Shown in pieces: positions 27,614-36,160 of a DNA stretch of 64,000 bases (within the stretch, counting starts at the first letter, position 1; each line of letters begins with the position of its first letter). The DNA lies in the NCBI RefSeq assembly GCF_000145035.1, contig NC_014387.1:1912001-1976000 (forward strand). The letters run 5' to 3'. The notes below the pieces were generated by a model that saw nothing but the letters and a program-made list of their open reading frames with translations, ran no database searches and had not been told where the DNA came from. This DNA is from Butyrivibrio proteoclasticus B316. Its GTDB lineage: Bacteria; Bacillota; Clostridia; Lachnospirales; Lachnospiraceae. A program made the translations under genes and the position numbers.

Positions 27614-29329
27614 TTAAATTTTTGTCACATCTACGCTTATAAAATCTGCATAGCCACTATTATCTGCATTTGATGAAACAGTGCTTGTAAGGGCAAAGAT
27701 GCCTATTTTAGCACCAACCCAGGTATGATCTGAAGGAGTATACTGCACATTCAAATCTACGGCCTTTAAGAGGTCAGTGTCATCATTTAACTTAAGATAG
27801 ATTCTAAGAACCGGTGCATTTTCATTATCATCAACATTTTTAAAGAACAGATCATCAGAGTTTTCAACATTATCATTGTCAAAAAGCATTGAAAATCTGA
27901 TATTCTTAAGTCCTTCCTCTATAGAACAGCCATATTTCTTGCAGATATCACCAAAGCTATATTCTCCAATGACTCTCTCTTTTTTATCTAAGTCACCGCC
28001 ATAAGACTCAATGACCTTGACTACATAAGCATTGTCTTTACTCTCAATATATGCTGCCATATATTGGCCACCAGTCATGCAAACTCCGGTTCTGTCACCC
28101 GGCAAAAGACCTGTCGCATCAACTTTTATATCTGCTTTGAACAAAGGATAAATGATCTTTTGAGTAAGTACATTTGCGCTTTTCCAGATAACAGGCTCTT
28201 TTTCACCTGATGGATTTAAAGCATTAAGTCTAAGTCCTCGTCTGCATCCGTGCTTAAATAGCTCTGACTCTTTATCTCTGGTCTCATGATGTTCCACAGT
28301 TCCATAGAAGCTTTCATTATGATTACCAAGCCACTGCCACATAAGCCCCGGAGTACCATCATAAAACAAGTCAGATGCCTGAAGATAAGCCGGTTCATCA
28401 CTTATTCCTGTATCTGGCTTATCCATCTCATAGACAGGTTCTCCAACTCCATTATCATCAGCATTAACGCCAACAACCGGCCAACCGTTCTCCCAGTGAA
28501 CCGGCTGAAGGTGACAGATTCTTCCATAGAGGCCTCTATCCTGAAAATGTATAAACCATTCGTCCCCATTTACCGTATCTACAAGTCCGCCCTGGTGCGG
28601 TCCGTTGATAACAGTGTTTCCGGTATGCATTACCTCTTTGATCTCGTAAGGTCCATGAATGTCTCGGCTGCGCAAAACTACCTGATAGCCATATTTAACG
28701 CCGCCTGCAGGAGCCCATATATAATAATAACCATCACGTTTGTAGACCTTGGGTCCCTCGATTGTAACTGCAGGATTCTTGGGATCATTACCGTCGAATA
28801 TAAAATGATCCTCTGAAATAGCTTTAAGTCCATCACTACTCATTTCAAAGATGCCAAGAATACTCTTAAATCCAATTCTGCTCTTAGCATATCCGTGAAT
28901 AACATATGCCTTTCCATCATCATCCCAAAAAGGACATGAATCAATAAGCCCTTTTCCCTCCAGAATACATACAGGATCTTCCCATTTTCCTAGAGGATCA
29001 GTAGTTCTAACAACATAGTATCCCTCATCCGGCATACCATAATATATATAAAACATTCCATCATGATATCTTATTGCCGGAGCCCATACGCCTTCTGAAT
29101 GCCTTGGAATATTAAATCTTTCTTCAGCTATATTCTGAATTGCATAATTAACAAGTTTCCAATTAACAAGATCATGTGAAATCAGTATTGGAAGTCCCGG
29201 TGTATAGTTAAAGCTACTGGCTGTCATATAATAAGTATCCCCAACCCTGATCACATCCGGATCAGAATAATCCGCAAAAAGAATTGGGTTTCTGAATCTA
29301 CCATTTTCTAAATCCGAATAGTTAGTCAT
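27614..29329 (-). CDS. GH43 beta-xylosidase/alpha-L-arabinofuranosidase (cytoplasmic)
   Basis: 571 residues without a signal peptide. The GH43 propeller occupies about 10-310 with base D23 (YSDPD), modulator D130 (LIDSCPFWDDDG) and acid E191 (IEGPKVY). A C-terminal concanavalin-like sandwich (about 330-570, ending in SVDVTKI) matches the two-domain architecture of intracellular xylosidases. Only about 25-30 percent alike to its neighbour by eye, so the pair probably differs in linkage preference. Thirteen bases upstream of the ankyrin-GH43 gene, same operon. Confidence 0.88.
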   Translation of the reverse strand: MTNYSDLENGRFRNPILFADYSDPDVIRVGDTYYMTASSFNYTPGLPILISHDLVNWKLVNYAIQNIAEERFNIPRHSEGVWAPAIRYHDGMFYIYYGMPDEGYYVVRTTDPLGKWEDPVCILEGKGLIDSCPFWDDDGKAYVIHGYAKSRIGFKSILGIFEMSSDGLKAISEDHFIFDGNDPKNPAVTIEGPKVYKRDGYYYIWAPAGGVKYGYQVVLRSRDIHGPYEIKEVMHTGNTVINGPHQGGLVDTVNGDEWFIHFQDRGLYGRICHLQPVHWENGWPVVGVNADDNGVGEPVYEMDKPDTGISDEPAYLQASDLFYDGTPGLMWQWLGNHNESFYGTVEHHETRDKESELFKHGCRRGLRLNALNPSGEKEPVIWKSANVLTQKIIYPLFKADIKVDATGLLPGDRTGVCMTGGQYMAAYIESKDNAYVVKVIESYGGDLDKKERVIGEYSFGDICKKYGCSIEEGLKNIRFSMLFDNDNVENSDDLFFKNVDDNENAPVLRIYLKLNDDTDLLKAVDLNVQYTPSDHTWVGAKIGIFALTSTVSSNADNSGYADFISVDVTKI

Positions 29330-29407
29330 TATAACTCCTTAAGTCATATTCTATTAGTTTTGTGTTAGCTCTTTTCCCAGGCAAAAGCCCTTGTAAAAGA
29401 AATACTT

Positions 29408-30130
29408 TTAACCGTTGATTTCAATATTGTATGTTTCTTTTAAGTAATCTTTATCTGCTATAAGACTGCAATAGGGTTCAGATAACTTTTCAATCTCTTT
29501 GGCAATCATTCCGGCATATAGCATTGCCCCCTCATATTTAAGATGAGAATTATCTGTAAGTCCCTTTGGTAGCCAATCGTATATTCCGGGCTCCACATTC
29601 ATATAATATTTTTGAGCCTCTTTTGGACCAATTTTCTGCAAAAATTCCCTGCTCCTGGAATAAAGATCAACTACAGGAACATCAAACTTCTCACCTGCTT
29701 CTTTCATGCCAAGAACATATTCTTCATGCCCTGAATATTGAAGATTTCCCTCTTCATCAAAAAGTTTTCTCTCTACCGGCGTAATAAACAAAGGATAAGC
29801 TCCTTTATTTCTGGCAACGTTAACAAACTTTCCAAGATTGACAATATATTCTCCATGAGGGTCGGTGTATCTTGAAGGGTCGTTAATCTTCTCATCATTA
29901 TGCCCAAATTGTATAAAAAGAAAATCTCCCTTTGTTATGTCGTTATATATTGGTGCAAGTCTGCTCTCATCTATAAAACTTTTCGTACTTCGTCCATTAA
30001 ACGCATGATTACATACAACCACATCTGTTCTTGTGTATCTGTCAAAAGCCTGGGCTATCCCTGTTTGCGGAAATGTTACGTATTTATTAGATGCTGCGGT
30101 AGAATCTCCCGCCCAAAATATGTGTCTCAT
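29408..30130 (-). CDS. SGNH-hydrolase acetylesterase, CE12 / rhamnogalacturonan acetylesterase-like
   Basis: 240 residues. Block I GDST with nucleophile Ser10, oxyanion Gly46 in NGRSTKSF, block III GHND (Asn78) and the catalytic pair in DNSH (Asp193, His196) match the RhgT/YesT family, which removes acetyl groups from pectin or xylan oligosaccharides. No signal peptide, so it acts on imported acetylated oligomers. First gene of a unit with both GH43 enzymes and the isomerase. GAGAGG precedes the ATG. Activity on xylan instead of rhamnogalacturonan is possible. Confidence 0.87.
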   Translation of the reverse strand: MRHIFWAGDSTAASNKYVTFPQTGIAQAFDRYTRTDVVVCNHAFNGRSTKSFIDESRLAPIYNDITKGDFLFIQFGHNDEKINDPSRYTDPHGEYIVNLGKFVNVARNKGAYPLFITPVERKLFDEEGNLQYSGHEEYVLGMKEAGEKFDVPVVDLYSRSREFLQKIGPKEAQKYYMNVEPGIYDWLPKGLTDNSHLKYEGAMLYAGMIAKEIEKLSEPYCSLIADKDYLKETYNIEING

Positions 30131-30226
30131 ATATTAACCTCTCGTATATAACAAATTGATAGCAAATAGCACGATCACGCCTCTATAGCAGATTTATTTA
30201 TAAAGGAAATGCTGTGCTATTTTTTT

Positions 30227-30260
30227 AAAAAAAGAGAGAAATTCAAATCGAATTTCTCTC
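30227..30260 (-). terminator. Terminator of the oligosaccharide ABC importer operon
   Basis: GAGAGAAATTC (30234-30244) pairs with GAATTTCTCTC (30250-30260); seven U follow on the minus strand. It separates the importer transcript from the CE12-GH43 unit downstream. Confidence 0.88.
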
Positions 30261-30287
30261 CTGTTATTATTTCAAAGTAAATATTTC

Positions 30288-31163
30288 TTATTCCTTAACA
30301 GCTCCAACATTAACACCCTGTACGAAGTATTTCTGAAGGAATGGATATGCTGCCATGAAAGGAAGGATAGCAACAATAATCGCTGCATAATACAATGTAT
30401 TCTGAGATACCTTGTATGCTGTAGTAGGTGTATCACCATCCATGATCATTACTCTCAGTTTGTACTGGAAGTTAACCTGATCAGGGTTTGTAATATAAAT
30501 CTGTACTGTGCTGTAATCGTTCCATACAGTAACTGCATACATAAGACCGATAGATGCAAGAGCTGCCTTGGAAAGAGGAAGTACGATCTTGAAGAAGATT
30601 CCCATTGGTGAGCATCCATCAATCTTGGCTGCCTCAAACAATGATTCAGGAATGCCTTCGAAGAAGTTCTTCATAAGTACAAGATTATATACATTCATAC
30701 CATGTTTGATAACAAGGATCCACATTGTATCTACAAGATGAAGCTGTCTCATAACAAGGTATTCAGGAATCATACCACCAGAGAAGATCATTGTGAAAAG
30801 GAGGAAAAATGAAAGTGCATTTCTTCCTGGCATATCTTTCTGAGTAAGTACATATCCACCAAGTGTTGAAAGAACAAGACCAAGTAATGTTCCAAGTACA
30901 GTTGTAATAACTGAATTAAGGAATGGTCTATAAAGTCTGACTGTTGTAAAAATTGTGAGGTATCCGTTAAATGTGAAGTCCTCTGGCCATAACATAAACT
31001 TGTACACGCCAACTGAGTTGAAAGAGTCAACCAGTACTTTCCAAATAGGAATAAGAACTATCAAAGCGATAATAACGAATACAACATAGTTAACTATATC
31101 AAATACATGTACTTTATTCTTTTTAGCCTGTACACGCATTGAGTTCGCTTTAACCTGTGCCAT
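30288..31163 (-). CDS. Carbohydrate ABC transporter permease (LplC/YtcP-like)
   Basis: 291 residues with six membrane segments and the ABC importer EAA loop (EAAKIDGCSPMGIFFKIVLP), the coupling helix for the ATPase. Resembles the MalG-type half of B. subtilis Lpl/YtcP systems for complex oligosaccharides. No ATPase is encoded here; such importers use a shared MsmX-type ATPase. Twelve bases after the partner permease. Confidence 0.92.
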   Translation of the reverse strand: MAQVKANSMRVQAKKNKVHVFDIVNYVVFVIIALIVLIPIWKVLVDSFNSVGVYKFMLWPEDFTFNGYLTIFTTVRLYRPFLNSVITTVLGTLLGLVLSTLGGYVLTQKDMPGRNALSFFLLFTMIFSGGMIPEYLVMRQLHLVDTMWILVIKHGMNVYNLVLMKNFFEGIPESLFEAAKIDGCSPMGIFFKIVLPLSKAALASIGLMYAVTVWNDYSTVQIYITNPDQVNFQYKLRVMIMDGDTPTTAYKVSQNTLYYAAIIVAILPFMAAYPFLQKYFVQGVNVGAVKE

Positions 31164-31175
31164 AATGCTCCCTCC

Positions 31176-32132
31176 TTAAATAATTCCGCGTCCGCGAATT
31201 CTCTTACTAGCCCAGTTACAAACAAGAACCAGCACACAACCAACGATTGATTTGAACAAACCAACAGCCGTTGTATATCCATAGTCAGGAATCGCAGTAA
31301 GGAAAGTCTGACGATATACATATGTTGAAATAACATCAGAAACATCAAATACACGGTTGTTATATAAAACGAATACTGACTCGAAAAGGTTAAGAACCTT
31401 AGCAAGGTTAAGAATCAGTACGATTATTACCGTATTCATAAGTGCAGGTACTGTTACATACCAAATCTTCTGAAGTCTTGAAGCACCATCAATATCAGCA
31501 GCTTCATAGAGCTCAGGGTTTATACCTGAAAGTGTTGCAAGGAAAATAACTGTTCCCCAACCTGTTTCTTTCCAGATATTGATCAAATAGAAAATAGGTC
31601 TCCAAAGAGCTTTTGAATGAAGGAAATCGATACTCTTTGTAATAAGTCCGATTGACTTAAGTGTTTCATTAACGAAACCTGTTGATGATGTTGACAGGAA
31701 CAACTGGAAAATAGCTGCTACAACTGCCCATGACATGAAATGCGGAAGATAAATAATTGTCTGTAAAGACTTCTTTGCAAACATGTTATGCATTTCATTA
31801 AGGAAAACCGATACCACAACAGAAGTAAATGTTGTGATAAGCAGCTTAGTTATAGATATTTGCAATGTATTTGTGAAGGCAGTCCAGAACTCCTTCTTAC
31901 CAAACATAGTCTCAAAGTTCTTAAGACCAACCCATGTGATATTCTTCAGCTTATACTGATAAAAAGCATATCTGACGCCAAGCATAGGCCAATAGTATAT
32001 TATTATTACGAAAACCAGTACCGGAAGAAACATCAAATAGTATCCACGGTTGTTCCAGATACGTGTACCAAGAGGTTTCTGATTGATAGGAGCACCAGTG
32101 GATGTAGTAGTAACATTTTGTTTCTTACTCAT
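31176..32132 (-). CDS. Carbohydrate ABC transporter permease (LplB/YteP-like)
   Basis: 318 residues, six membrane segments, EAA loop YEAADIDGASRLQKIWYVTVP. The N-terminus (NNRGYYLMFLPVLVFVIIIYYWPMLG split over the first segment) is typical of LplB. MalF-type half of the importer. It follows the solute-binding protein gene after an internal terminator-like hairpin. Confidence 0.92.
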   Translation of the reverse strand: MSKKQNVTTTSTGAPINQKPLGTRIWNNRGYYLMFLPVLVFVIIIYYWPMLGVRYAFYQYKLKNITWVGLKNFETMFGKKEFWTAFTNTLQISITKLLITTFTSVVVSVFLNEMHNMFAKKSLQTIIYLPHFMSWAVVAAIFQLFLSTSSTGFVNETLKSIGLITKSIDFLHSKALWRPIFYLINIWKETGWGTVIFLATLSGINPELYEAADIDGASRLQKIWYVTVPALMNTVIIVLILNLAKVLNLFESVFVLYNNRVFDVSDVISTYVYRQTFLTAIPDYGYTTAVGLFKSIVGCVLVLVCNWASKRIRGRGII

Positions 32133-32204
32133 TGCATCCTCATCCTTTCACAAAAAATCGTTAGATTATTACTATTTTATTATAACAAATAAATAATTTT
32201 TTTC

Positions 32205-32249
32205 AAAAAAATCCCACCCTCCAAAAGAGCTTTTCCCTTGGAGGATGGG
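32205..32249 (-). terminator. Leaky terminator between the binding-protein and permease genes
   Basis: CCCACCCTCCAA (32213-32224) with TTGGAGGATGGG (32238-32249), one wobble pair, then seven U on the minus strand (32205-32211). Likely lowers permease expression relative to the binding protein. Confidence 0.82.
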
Positions 32250-32282
32250 AAAAAGTCATATCATGTATTAGCTATATGCTAA

Positions 32283-33956
32283 TTACTGAGCATTGAGCTC
32301 ATCAAGAATCTGCTGAGCAATATCGCCAAAATCAGCCTGATACTGAGCAATTGCTTCCTCAGGTGTGATTTCACCAGCAATAGCCTGCTTCATAAGTGTT
32401 GTCTTCTCTTCTACAAGAGCTGCCTCGTTCTCTGTAAGAGTATTGCAAGAAGCTGCTGCAGGAGCATCTACACAGTTCTCTGTGAAGAACTTGTTACCAG
32501 CCTGTACAAGCTCATCGCTATCAACGTAACCGTTTGTAAGAGGAGCAATTACAAGAACTGAATCAAGGTGATTCTTCTTCCATACAGAGTTAGGGTCGTT
32601 AGGAGACTGCTTAAGGTGGAACTCACCCTCTTCATATGAATAATCCTTCTTCTTCTCAGGATCATCAGCGTTTGTTGTGAACTCTTCAGCGTGGATTGAC
32701 CAGTGAACATCCTCAGCACCATATGTCCAAAGTGTCTGAACTCTGTCGCCATCAAGCATTGTCTCAAGGAGTGCATCGAAGATAGCCTGCTCACGAGCTG
32801 AATTGCCATCCTGATCATCTGTGATTACCCATACAGGAGCTTCTCTGTTGAGGTAGCCGCCCCATGTATCCTTGATCTCCTGGATAGGAGCAAGCTGAAC
32901 GAGTCTGTCATCACCAAGATCATTGTCAACTTCCTGCTTCTCCATGTTTGTTGTAAGTGTTCTAAGCCATGTACCAGCCCAGTATGTGAATACACCTTCT
33001 GATGTAGTCTGATCATTTGAGAAGAACTTCTCACGAGCCTGCTTTGTTCCAGCTTCCTCTGTATCAGGATCGATAACGCCATCAGCAACACCCTGTGCAA
33101 GTCTAGCAAGAGCATCTACTGTTGCCTGCTCCTGGAAACCGTCTACCCAAACACCATCCTTCTGATAGAATGAAGGATATGCGCCCTGCCAGAACTCTGG
33201 CATGTAGTTGATGTATGGAGCCTCATCAAGTTTACCATAACCAGCTGCGATAACACCGTATGTACCAGCTGAACCGTTTCCGTCAGGATCATTCTCTGTG
33301 AATGCCTTGAGCATTGCATAATAGTCATCAAATGTCTTGATATCTTCAGCCTTCATTCCTACTGCATCAAGCCATGACTTCTTGATGTAAGTAACACATC
33401 CGTTACCATATGTAGGAGCGAATCCGTAAAGGTGTCCCTCTGCATCCTTCATGTTCTCGTTAACTAAAGGAAGAGTAACACGTGACTGGAATTCAGCGTT
33501 TGCATAAGCATCAGCCATATCCCAAAGAAGACCAGTTGTCTGATACTGTCTAAGCATTGTAGCGCTCATGATAAGAGCATCTGGGTAAGAACCATCGCCT
33601 ACTTCTCCAGTTGTAAGAAGACGCGAAACTGTTCCAGCATAGTCTGAGTGGTCAAGCTGGTTGATAACAAGATCAATTGGGTGACCAAGCTTCTCAGATA
33701 CAGCAGCTTCCCACTGCTCTTCGAACTCTTTCTGTCCGCTCTCTACTGTAGCTGTAAGTGTTCCGTCAACTACGATGTTAAGAGTCTCAAGTGTGAAATC
33801 TTCAGCTGCTGCTGTTTCAGCACCAGCTTCTGCTGTTGTGTCAGCAGGTGTTGTCTCTGTAGCTGTTGTGTCAGCAGGTGCTGTCTCAGAACCACAAGCT
33901 GCAAGAGAAGCTACCATTGCTGTTGAAAGAAGTAATGATAAAACTTTCTTTTTCAT
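32283..33956 (-). CDS. Extracellular oligosaccharide-binding lipoprotein (LplA/YtcQ-like)
   Basis: 557 residues. Lipoprotein signal MKKKVLSLLLSTAMVASLAAC with lipid-bearing Cys, a Thr/Ala-rich linker to about 50, then a large cluster-type solute-binding fold. Its size fits the LplA/YtcQ/YesO group that binds complex plant oligosaccharides. The permeases follow directly. Promoter region carries a cre/LacI-like site, so expression should respond to carbon source. The linker to residue 50 resembles that of the BMP lipoprotein at 1 kb. Confidence 0.92.
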   Translation of the reverse strand: MKKKVLSLLLSTAMVASLAACGSETAPADTTATETTPADTTAEAGAETAAAEDFTLETLNIVVDGTLTATVESGQKEFEEQWEAAVSEKLGHPIDLVINQLDHSDYAGTVSRLLTTGEVGDGSYPDALIMSATMLRQYQTTGLLWDMADAYANAEFQSRVTLPLVNENMKDAEGHLYGFAPTYGNGCVTYIKKSWLDAVGMKAEDIKTFDDYYAMLKAFTENDPDGNGSAGTYGVIAAGYGKLDEAPYINYMPEFWQGAYPSFYQKDGVWVDGFQEQATVDALARLAQGVADGVIDPDTEEAGTKQAREKFFSNDQTTSEGVFTYWAGTWLRTLTTNMEKQEVDNDLGDDRLVQLAPIQEIKDTWGGYLNREAPVWVITDDQDGNSAREQAIFDALLETMLDGDRVQTLWTYGAEDVHWSIHAEEFTTNADDPEKKKDYSYEEGEFHLKQSPNDPNSVWKKNHLDSVLVIAPLTNGYVDSDELVQAGNKFFTENCVDAPAAASCNTLTENEAALVEEKTTLMKQAIAGEITPEEAIAQYQADFGDIAQQILDELNAQ

Positions 33957-33997
33957 AAATTTTTAGTACCTCCCAAAATATTTTTTTGAAAAATAAA

Positions 33998-34011
33998 TGT
34001 AAGCGTTTTCA
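33998..34011. promoter_or_regulatory. cre/LacI-family operator downstream of the binding-protein promoter
   Basis: TGTAAGCGTTTTCA fits the cre consensus and the dyads at uxaA and uxaC. It lies downstream of the proposed -10, where a bound repressor would block transcription. Confidence 0.7.
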
Positions 34012-34080
34012 CTTGCTTATGTGTGTACTTTATCATGTATTGAAACCCATTGCAAGCACCAATTTTGTAGGATTTGTAAC

Positions 34081-34096
34081 AAAGTTGTACAACTTT
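34081..34096. promoter_or_regulatory. Perfect 16-base palindrome
   Basis: AAAGTTGTACAACTTT is exactly self-complementary and contains the TTGTAC of a candidate -35 box. It does not resemble the LacI-type sites nearby, so a different regulator is possible. Confidence 0.5.
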
Positions 34097-34126
34097 TTCC
34101 GGAAGTGCCGTTTTTACTGGGTTTGC

Positions 34127-34138
34127 GTAAGTGCTTAC
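34127..34138. promoter_or_regulatory. LacI-type dyad GTAAGTGCTTAC
   Basis: GTAAG and CTTAC arms flank a TG core, one base off the CG core of the uxa operators. Lies about 115 bases upstream of the 33998 site, a spacing at which a dimer pair could loop DNA. Confidence 0.45.
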
Positions 34139-34366
34139 ATGTCAAAAATTACAAGAACTTTTTTAACAAATTTTGAACAGATTTTAAACAGCATGTAATT
34201 ATGCATAATTTTCATCAATCAAAATCGGCGTTCGTTAGTGCATATTGTATAGACCATTTTAAAAAATTCACACTTCTTGCTAATGAAAAATCATTAATTG
34301 CTGTTACATTTTCGTCTCACGCTCCAAATGCCCAAATGTATATTTCATGAAACGCCTTACATTTTA

Positions 34367-35869
34367 TTAAAGAGTAACTCCTCTCTTCCAGATAGCCATA
34401 TCATGGAAGCCGGCTTCTTCGCTCTTTAATTTTTCTCCCGAAGCTGTTCTAAGTATCTTCTCAAAAAGATCATCCGTAAGTTCATCAAATGTCTTGCCTT
34501 CAAGTATCTGGCCGGCCCTGAAGTCTATCCAATTGCTCTTCTTATCTGCAATAGTATTGTTGCTGGCAATTTTCATTGTTGGAACAGGACAGGCAAAAGG
34601 AGTACCTCTTCCTGTTGTAAAAAGAACAATCTGAGCTCCGGCTGATGCAAGTGCTGTAGCCGCGCAGAGATCATTTCCCGGTGCGCATAGCAGATTGAGT
34701 CCGGTAGTATCTGTCCTCTCTCCATATTCCATAACATTCATTACAGGGTAATCACCTGACTTCTGAGTACATCCAAGTGACTTATCTTCAAGTGTTGTGA
34801 TTCCACCAGCCTTATTTCCTGGTGAAGGATTTTCATAAATTGGCTCACCCTGCTTGGTGAAGTATTCCTTGAAGCCGTTTATCATATTTACTGTATCTGT
34901 AAAAGTAGCTTCATCTTTACATCTGTTCATAAGGATTGTCTCAGCACCGAACATTTCCGGAACTTCTGTAAGAATCGATGTTCCGCCGCACTCAATAATC
35001 CTGTCTGATATTCTTCCCACAAGCGGATTAGCAGTAATTCCAGAAAAGCCATCACTACCGCCGCATTTAAGTCCTATAATAAGTTTAGAAGCATCTACCT
35101 CTTCTCTTTCGTCAGTAGAAGTAGCCTCAATGATCTCTTTTAACAGATTGATTCCATCTTCCATCTCATCATCAGACTTCTGACAAACAAGGAATTTAAC
35201 TCTGGATTCGTCAACATTTCCGATATATGGCTTTAATACATCAATATTACTGTTCTCGCAGCCAAGTCCCAGAACAAGGACACCTCCAGCATTAGGATGA
35301 TTGATCAGGTCTGACAGGATCACTCTTGTATGCTCCTGATCATCTCCAGTCTGTGAACAGCCATAGTTATGAGTAAATGCAACAACCTCATCTACACTGC
35401 CCTTAATATAAGCGTTAGCTTCCTTAGCCAGTGAAGTAGCTATATTATTAACACAGCCAACAGTTGGGATGATCCATACTTCATTTCGAATTCCAACTTT
35501 GCCATTTTTCCTGACAAAGCCTTTAAAAGAAGCCTTTTTAGTTCCCATCTGAGATATTTTTCTGTCTATATCAGCCTTGTCAGGCTCATATTTATATTCA
35601 AGTATTCCTTCAAGATTGGTCTTGATATCATGGGTATGAACCCATCTTCCTATACTGATATCTTCGGTAGCATGCCCGATTGCATAACCATATTTGATAA
35701 CATTATCATTAGAAGAAAGATCCTTGATTGCTATCTTATGACCCGCAGGAATTTCCTCCTTGGCTGTAATTTCTCTGCCATCTGAAAGTGTTATCTTATC
35801 ACCTGCATTCAGCGCTTCCAGACATACAACAACATTGTCATCCGGATGGATTTGTAAAAATTTGCTCAT
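34367..35869 (-). CDS. uxaA: Altronate dehydratase
   Basis: Dehydrates D-altronate to 2-keto-3-deoxygluconate in galacturonate catabolism. The 500 residues combine an N-terminal SAF-like domain (IHPDDNVVVCLEAL to about 95) and the C-terminal catalytic portion with the iron-ligand cysteines in NYGCSQTGDD, GLGCEN and GLKCGGSDGFSG. uxaC is divergent across a 291-base region, so galacturonate enters through UxaC, UxaB (not present) and UxaA. The start ATG overlaps no other gene and has a weak AGGTTAT leader. Confidence 0.95.
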   Translation of the reverse strand: MSKFLQIHPDDNVVVCLEALNAGDKITLSDGREITAKEEIPAGHKIAIKDLSSNDNVIKYGYAIGHATEDISIGRWVHTHDIKTNLEGILEYKYEPDKADIDRKISQMGTKKASFKGFVRKNGKVGIRNEVWIIPTVGCVNNIATSLAKEANAYIKGSVDEVVAFTHNYGCSQTGDDQEHTRVILSDLINHPNAGGVLVLGLGCENSNIDVLKPYIGNVDESRVKFLVCQKSDDEMEDGINLLKEIIEATSTDEREEVDASKLIIGLKCGGSDGFSGITANPLVGRISDRIIECGGTSILTEVPEMFGAETILMNRCKDEATFTDTVNMINGFKEYFTKQGEPIYENPSPGNKAGGITTLEDKSLGCTQKSGDYPVMNVMEYGERTDTTGLNLLCAPGNDLCAATALASAGAQIVLFTTGRGTPFACPVPTMKIASNNTIADKKSNWIDFRAGQILEGKTFDELTDDLFEKILRTASGEKLKSEEAGFHDMAIWKRGVTL

Positions 35870-35900
35870 ATAACCTACCCCTTTATCTCTTAATTGCTAG

Positions 35901-35916
35901 ATGTAAGCGTTTACAT
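35901..35916. promoter_or_regulatory. LacI-family operator at the uxaA start site
   Basis: ATGTAAGCGTTTACAT, a near-perfect palindrome. It covers the inferred uxaA start near 35914, the classic repressor position. Confidence 0.75.
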
Positions 35917-35920
35917 TTTA

Positions 35921-35949
35921 ACTATATTATTACCAGGTCTTTTCGTCAA
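35921..35949 (-). promoter_or_regulatory. Promoter of uxaA
   Basis: Minus-strand -35 TTGACG (35944-35949), 17-base spacer, -10 TATAGT (35921-35926). Confidence 0.75.
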
Positions 35950-35997
35950 TAAAATTTTACACTTTCAGGATTTGCCGCTCTTATTGAGATTTTTTAC

Positions 35998-36009
35998 TTT
36001 AACGTTAAA
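35998..36009. promoter_or_regulatory. Palindrome TTTAACGTTAAA upstream of the uxaC promoter
   Basis: Perfect 12-base palindrome with a CG core, ten bases before the uxaC -35 box. Could be an auxiliary LacI-type site. Confidence 0.4.
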
Positions 36010-36019
36010 CTTTTTTCTA

Positions 36020-36048
36020 TTGTATTTGATTTCTCTCTCTTGTATAAT
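36020..36048 (+). promoter_or_regulatory. Promoter of uxaC
   Basis: -35 TTGTAT (36020-36025), 17-base spacer, consensus -10 TATAAT (36043-36048); inferred start near 36055. Confidence 0.75.
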
Positions 36049-36064
36049 ACTTTTGAAAAAATAT

Positions 36065-36080
36065 ATGAAATCGCTTACAT
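36065..36080. promoter_or_regulatory. LacI-family operator downstream of the uxaC promoter
   Basis: ATGAAATCGCTTACAT shares the TGNAANCGNTTACA layout of the uxaA site. It lies about 10-25 bases inside the transcribed region. Confidence 0.72.
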
Positions 36081-36160
36081 ATTTTTTACATTTTTTAATC
36101 TGTGGGTCTAGTTTCACTTGCTAAGAACTACTATAATATAATAATTCGGAGGTTATTTAG

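Larger units (their letters stand above)
33957..34366. other. Regulatory intergenic region upstream of the oligosaccharide-binding protein gene
   Basis: 410 bases with no gene. On the minus strand two candidate promoters are visible: TTGTAC, 17 bases, TACAAA, and nearer the gene TTGCAA, 17 bases, TAAAGT. Three dyads lie here: a cre-like site at 33998-34011, a 16-base palindrome at 34081-34096 and GTAAGTGCTTAC at 34127-34138. A degenerate fourth, TGAAACGCCTTACA, is at 34348-34361 next to the uxaA stop. I see no clear terminator for uxaA and nothing else between 34200 and 34340. Confidence 0.6.
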
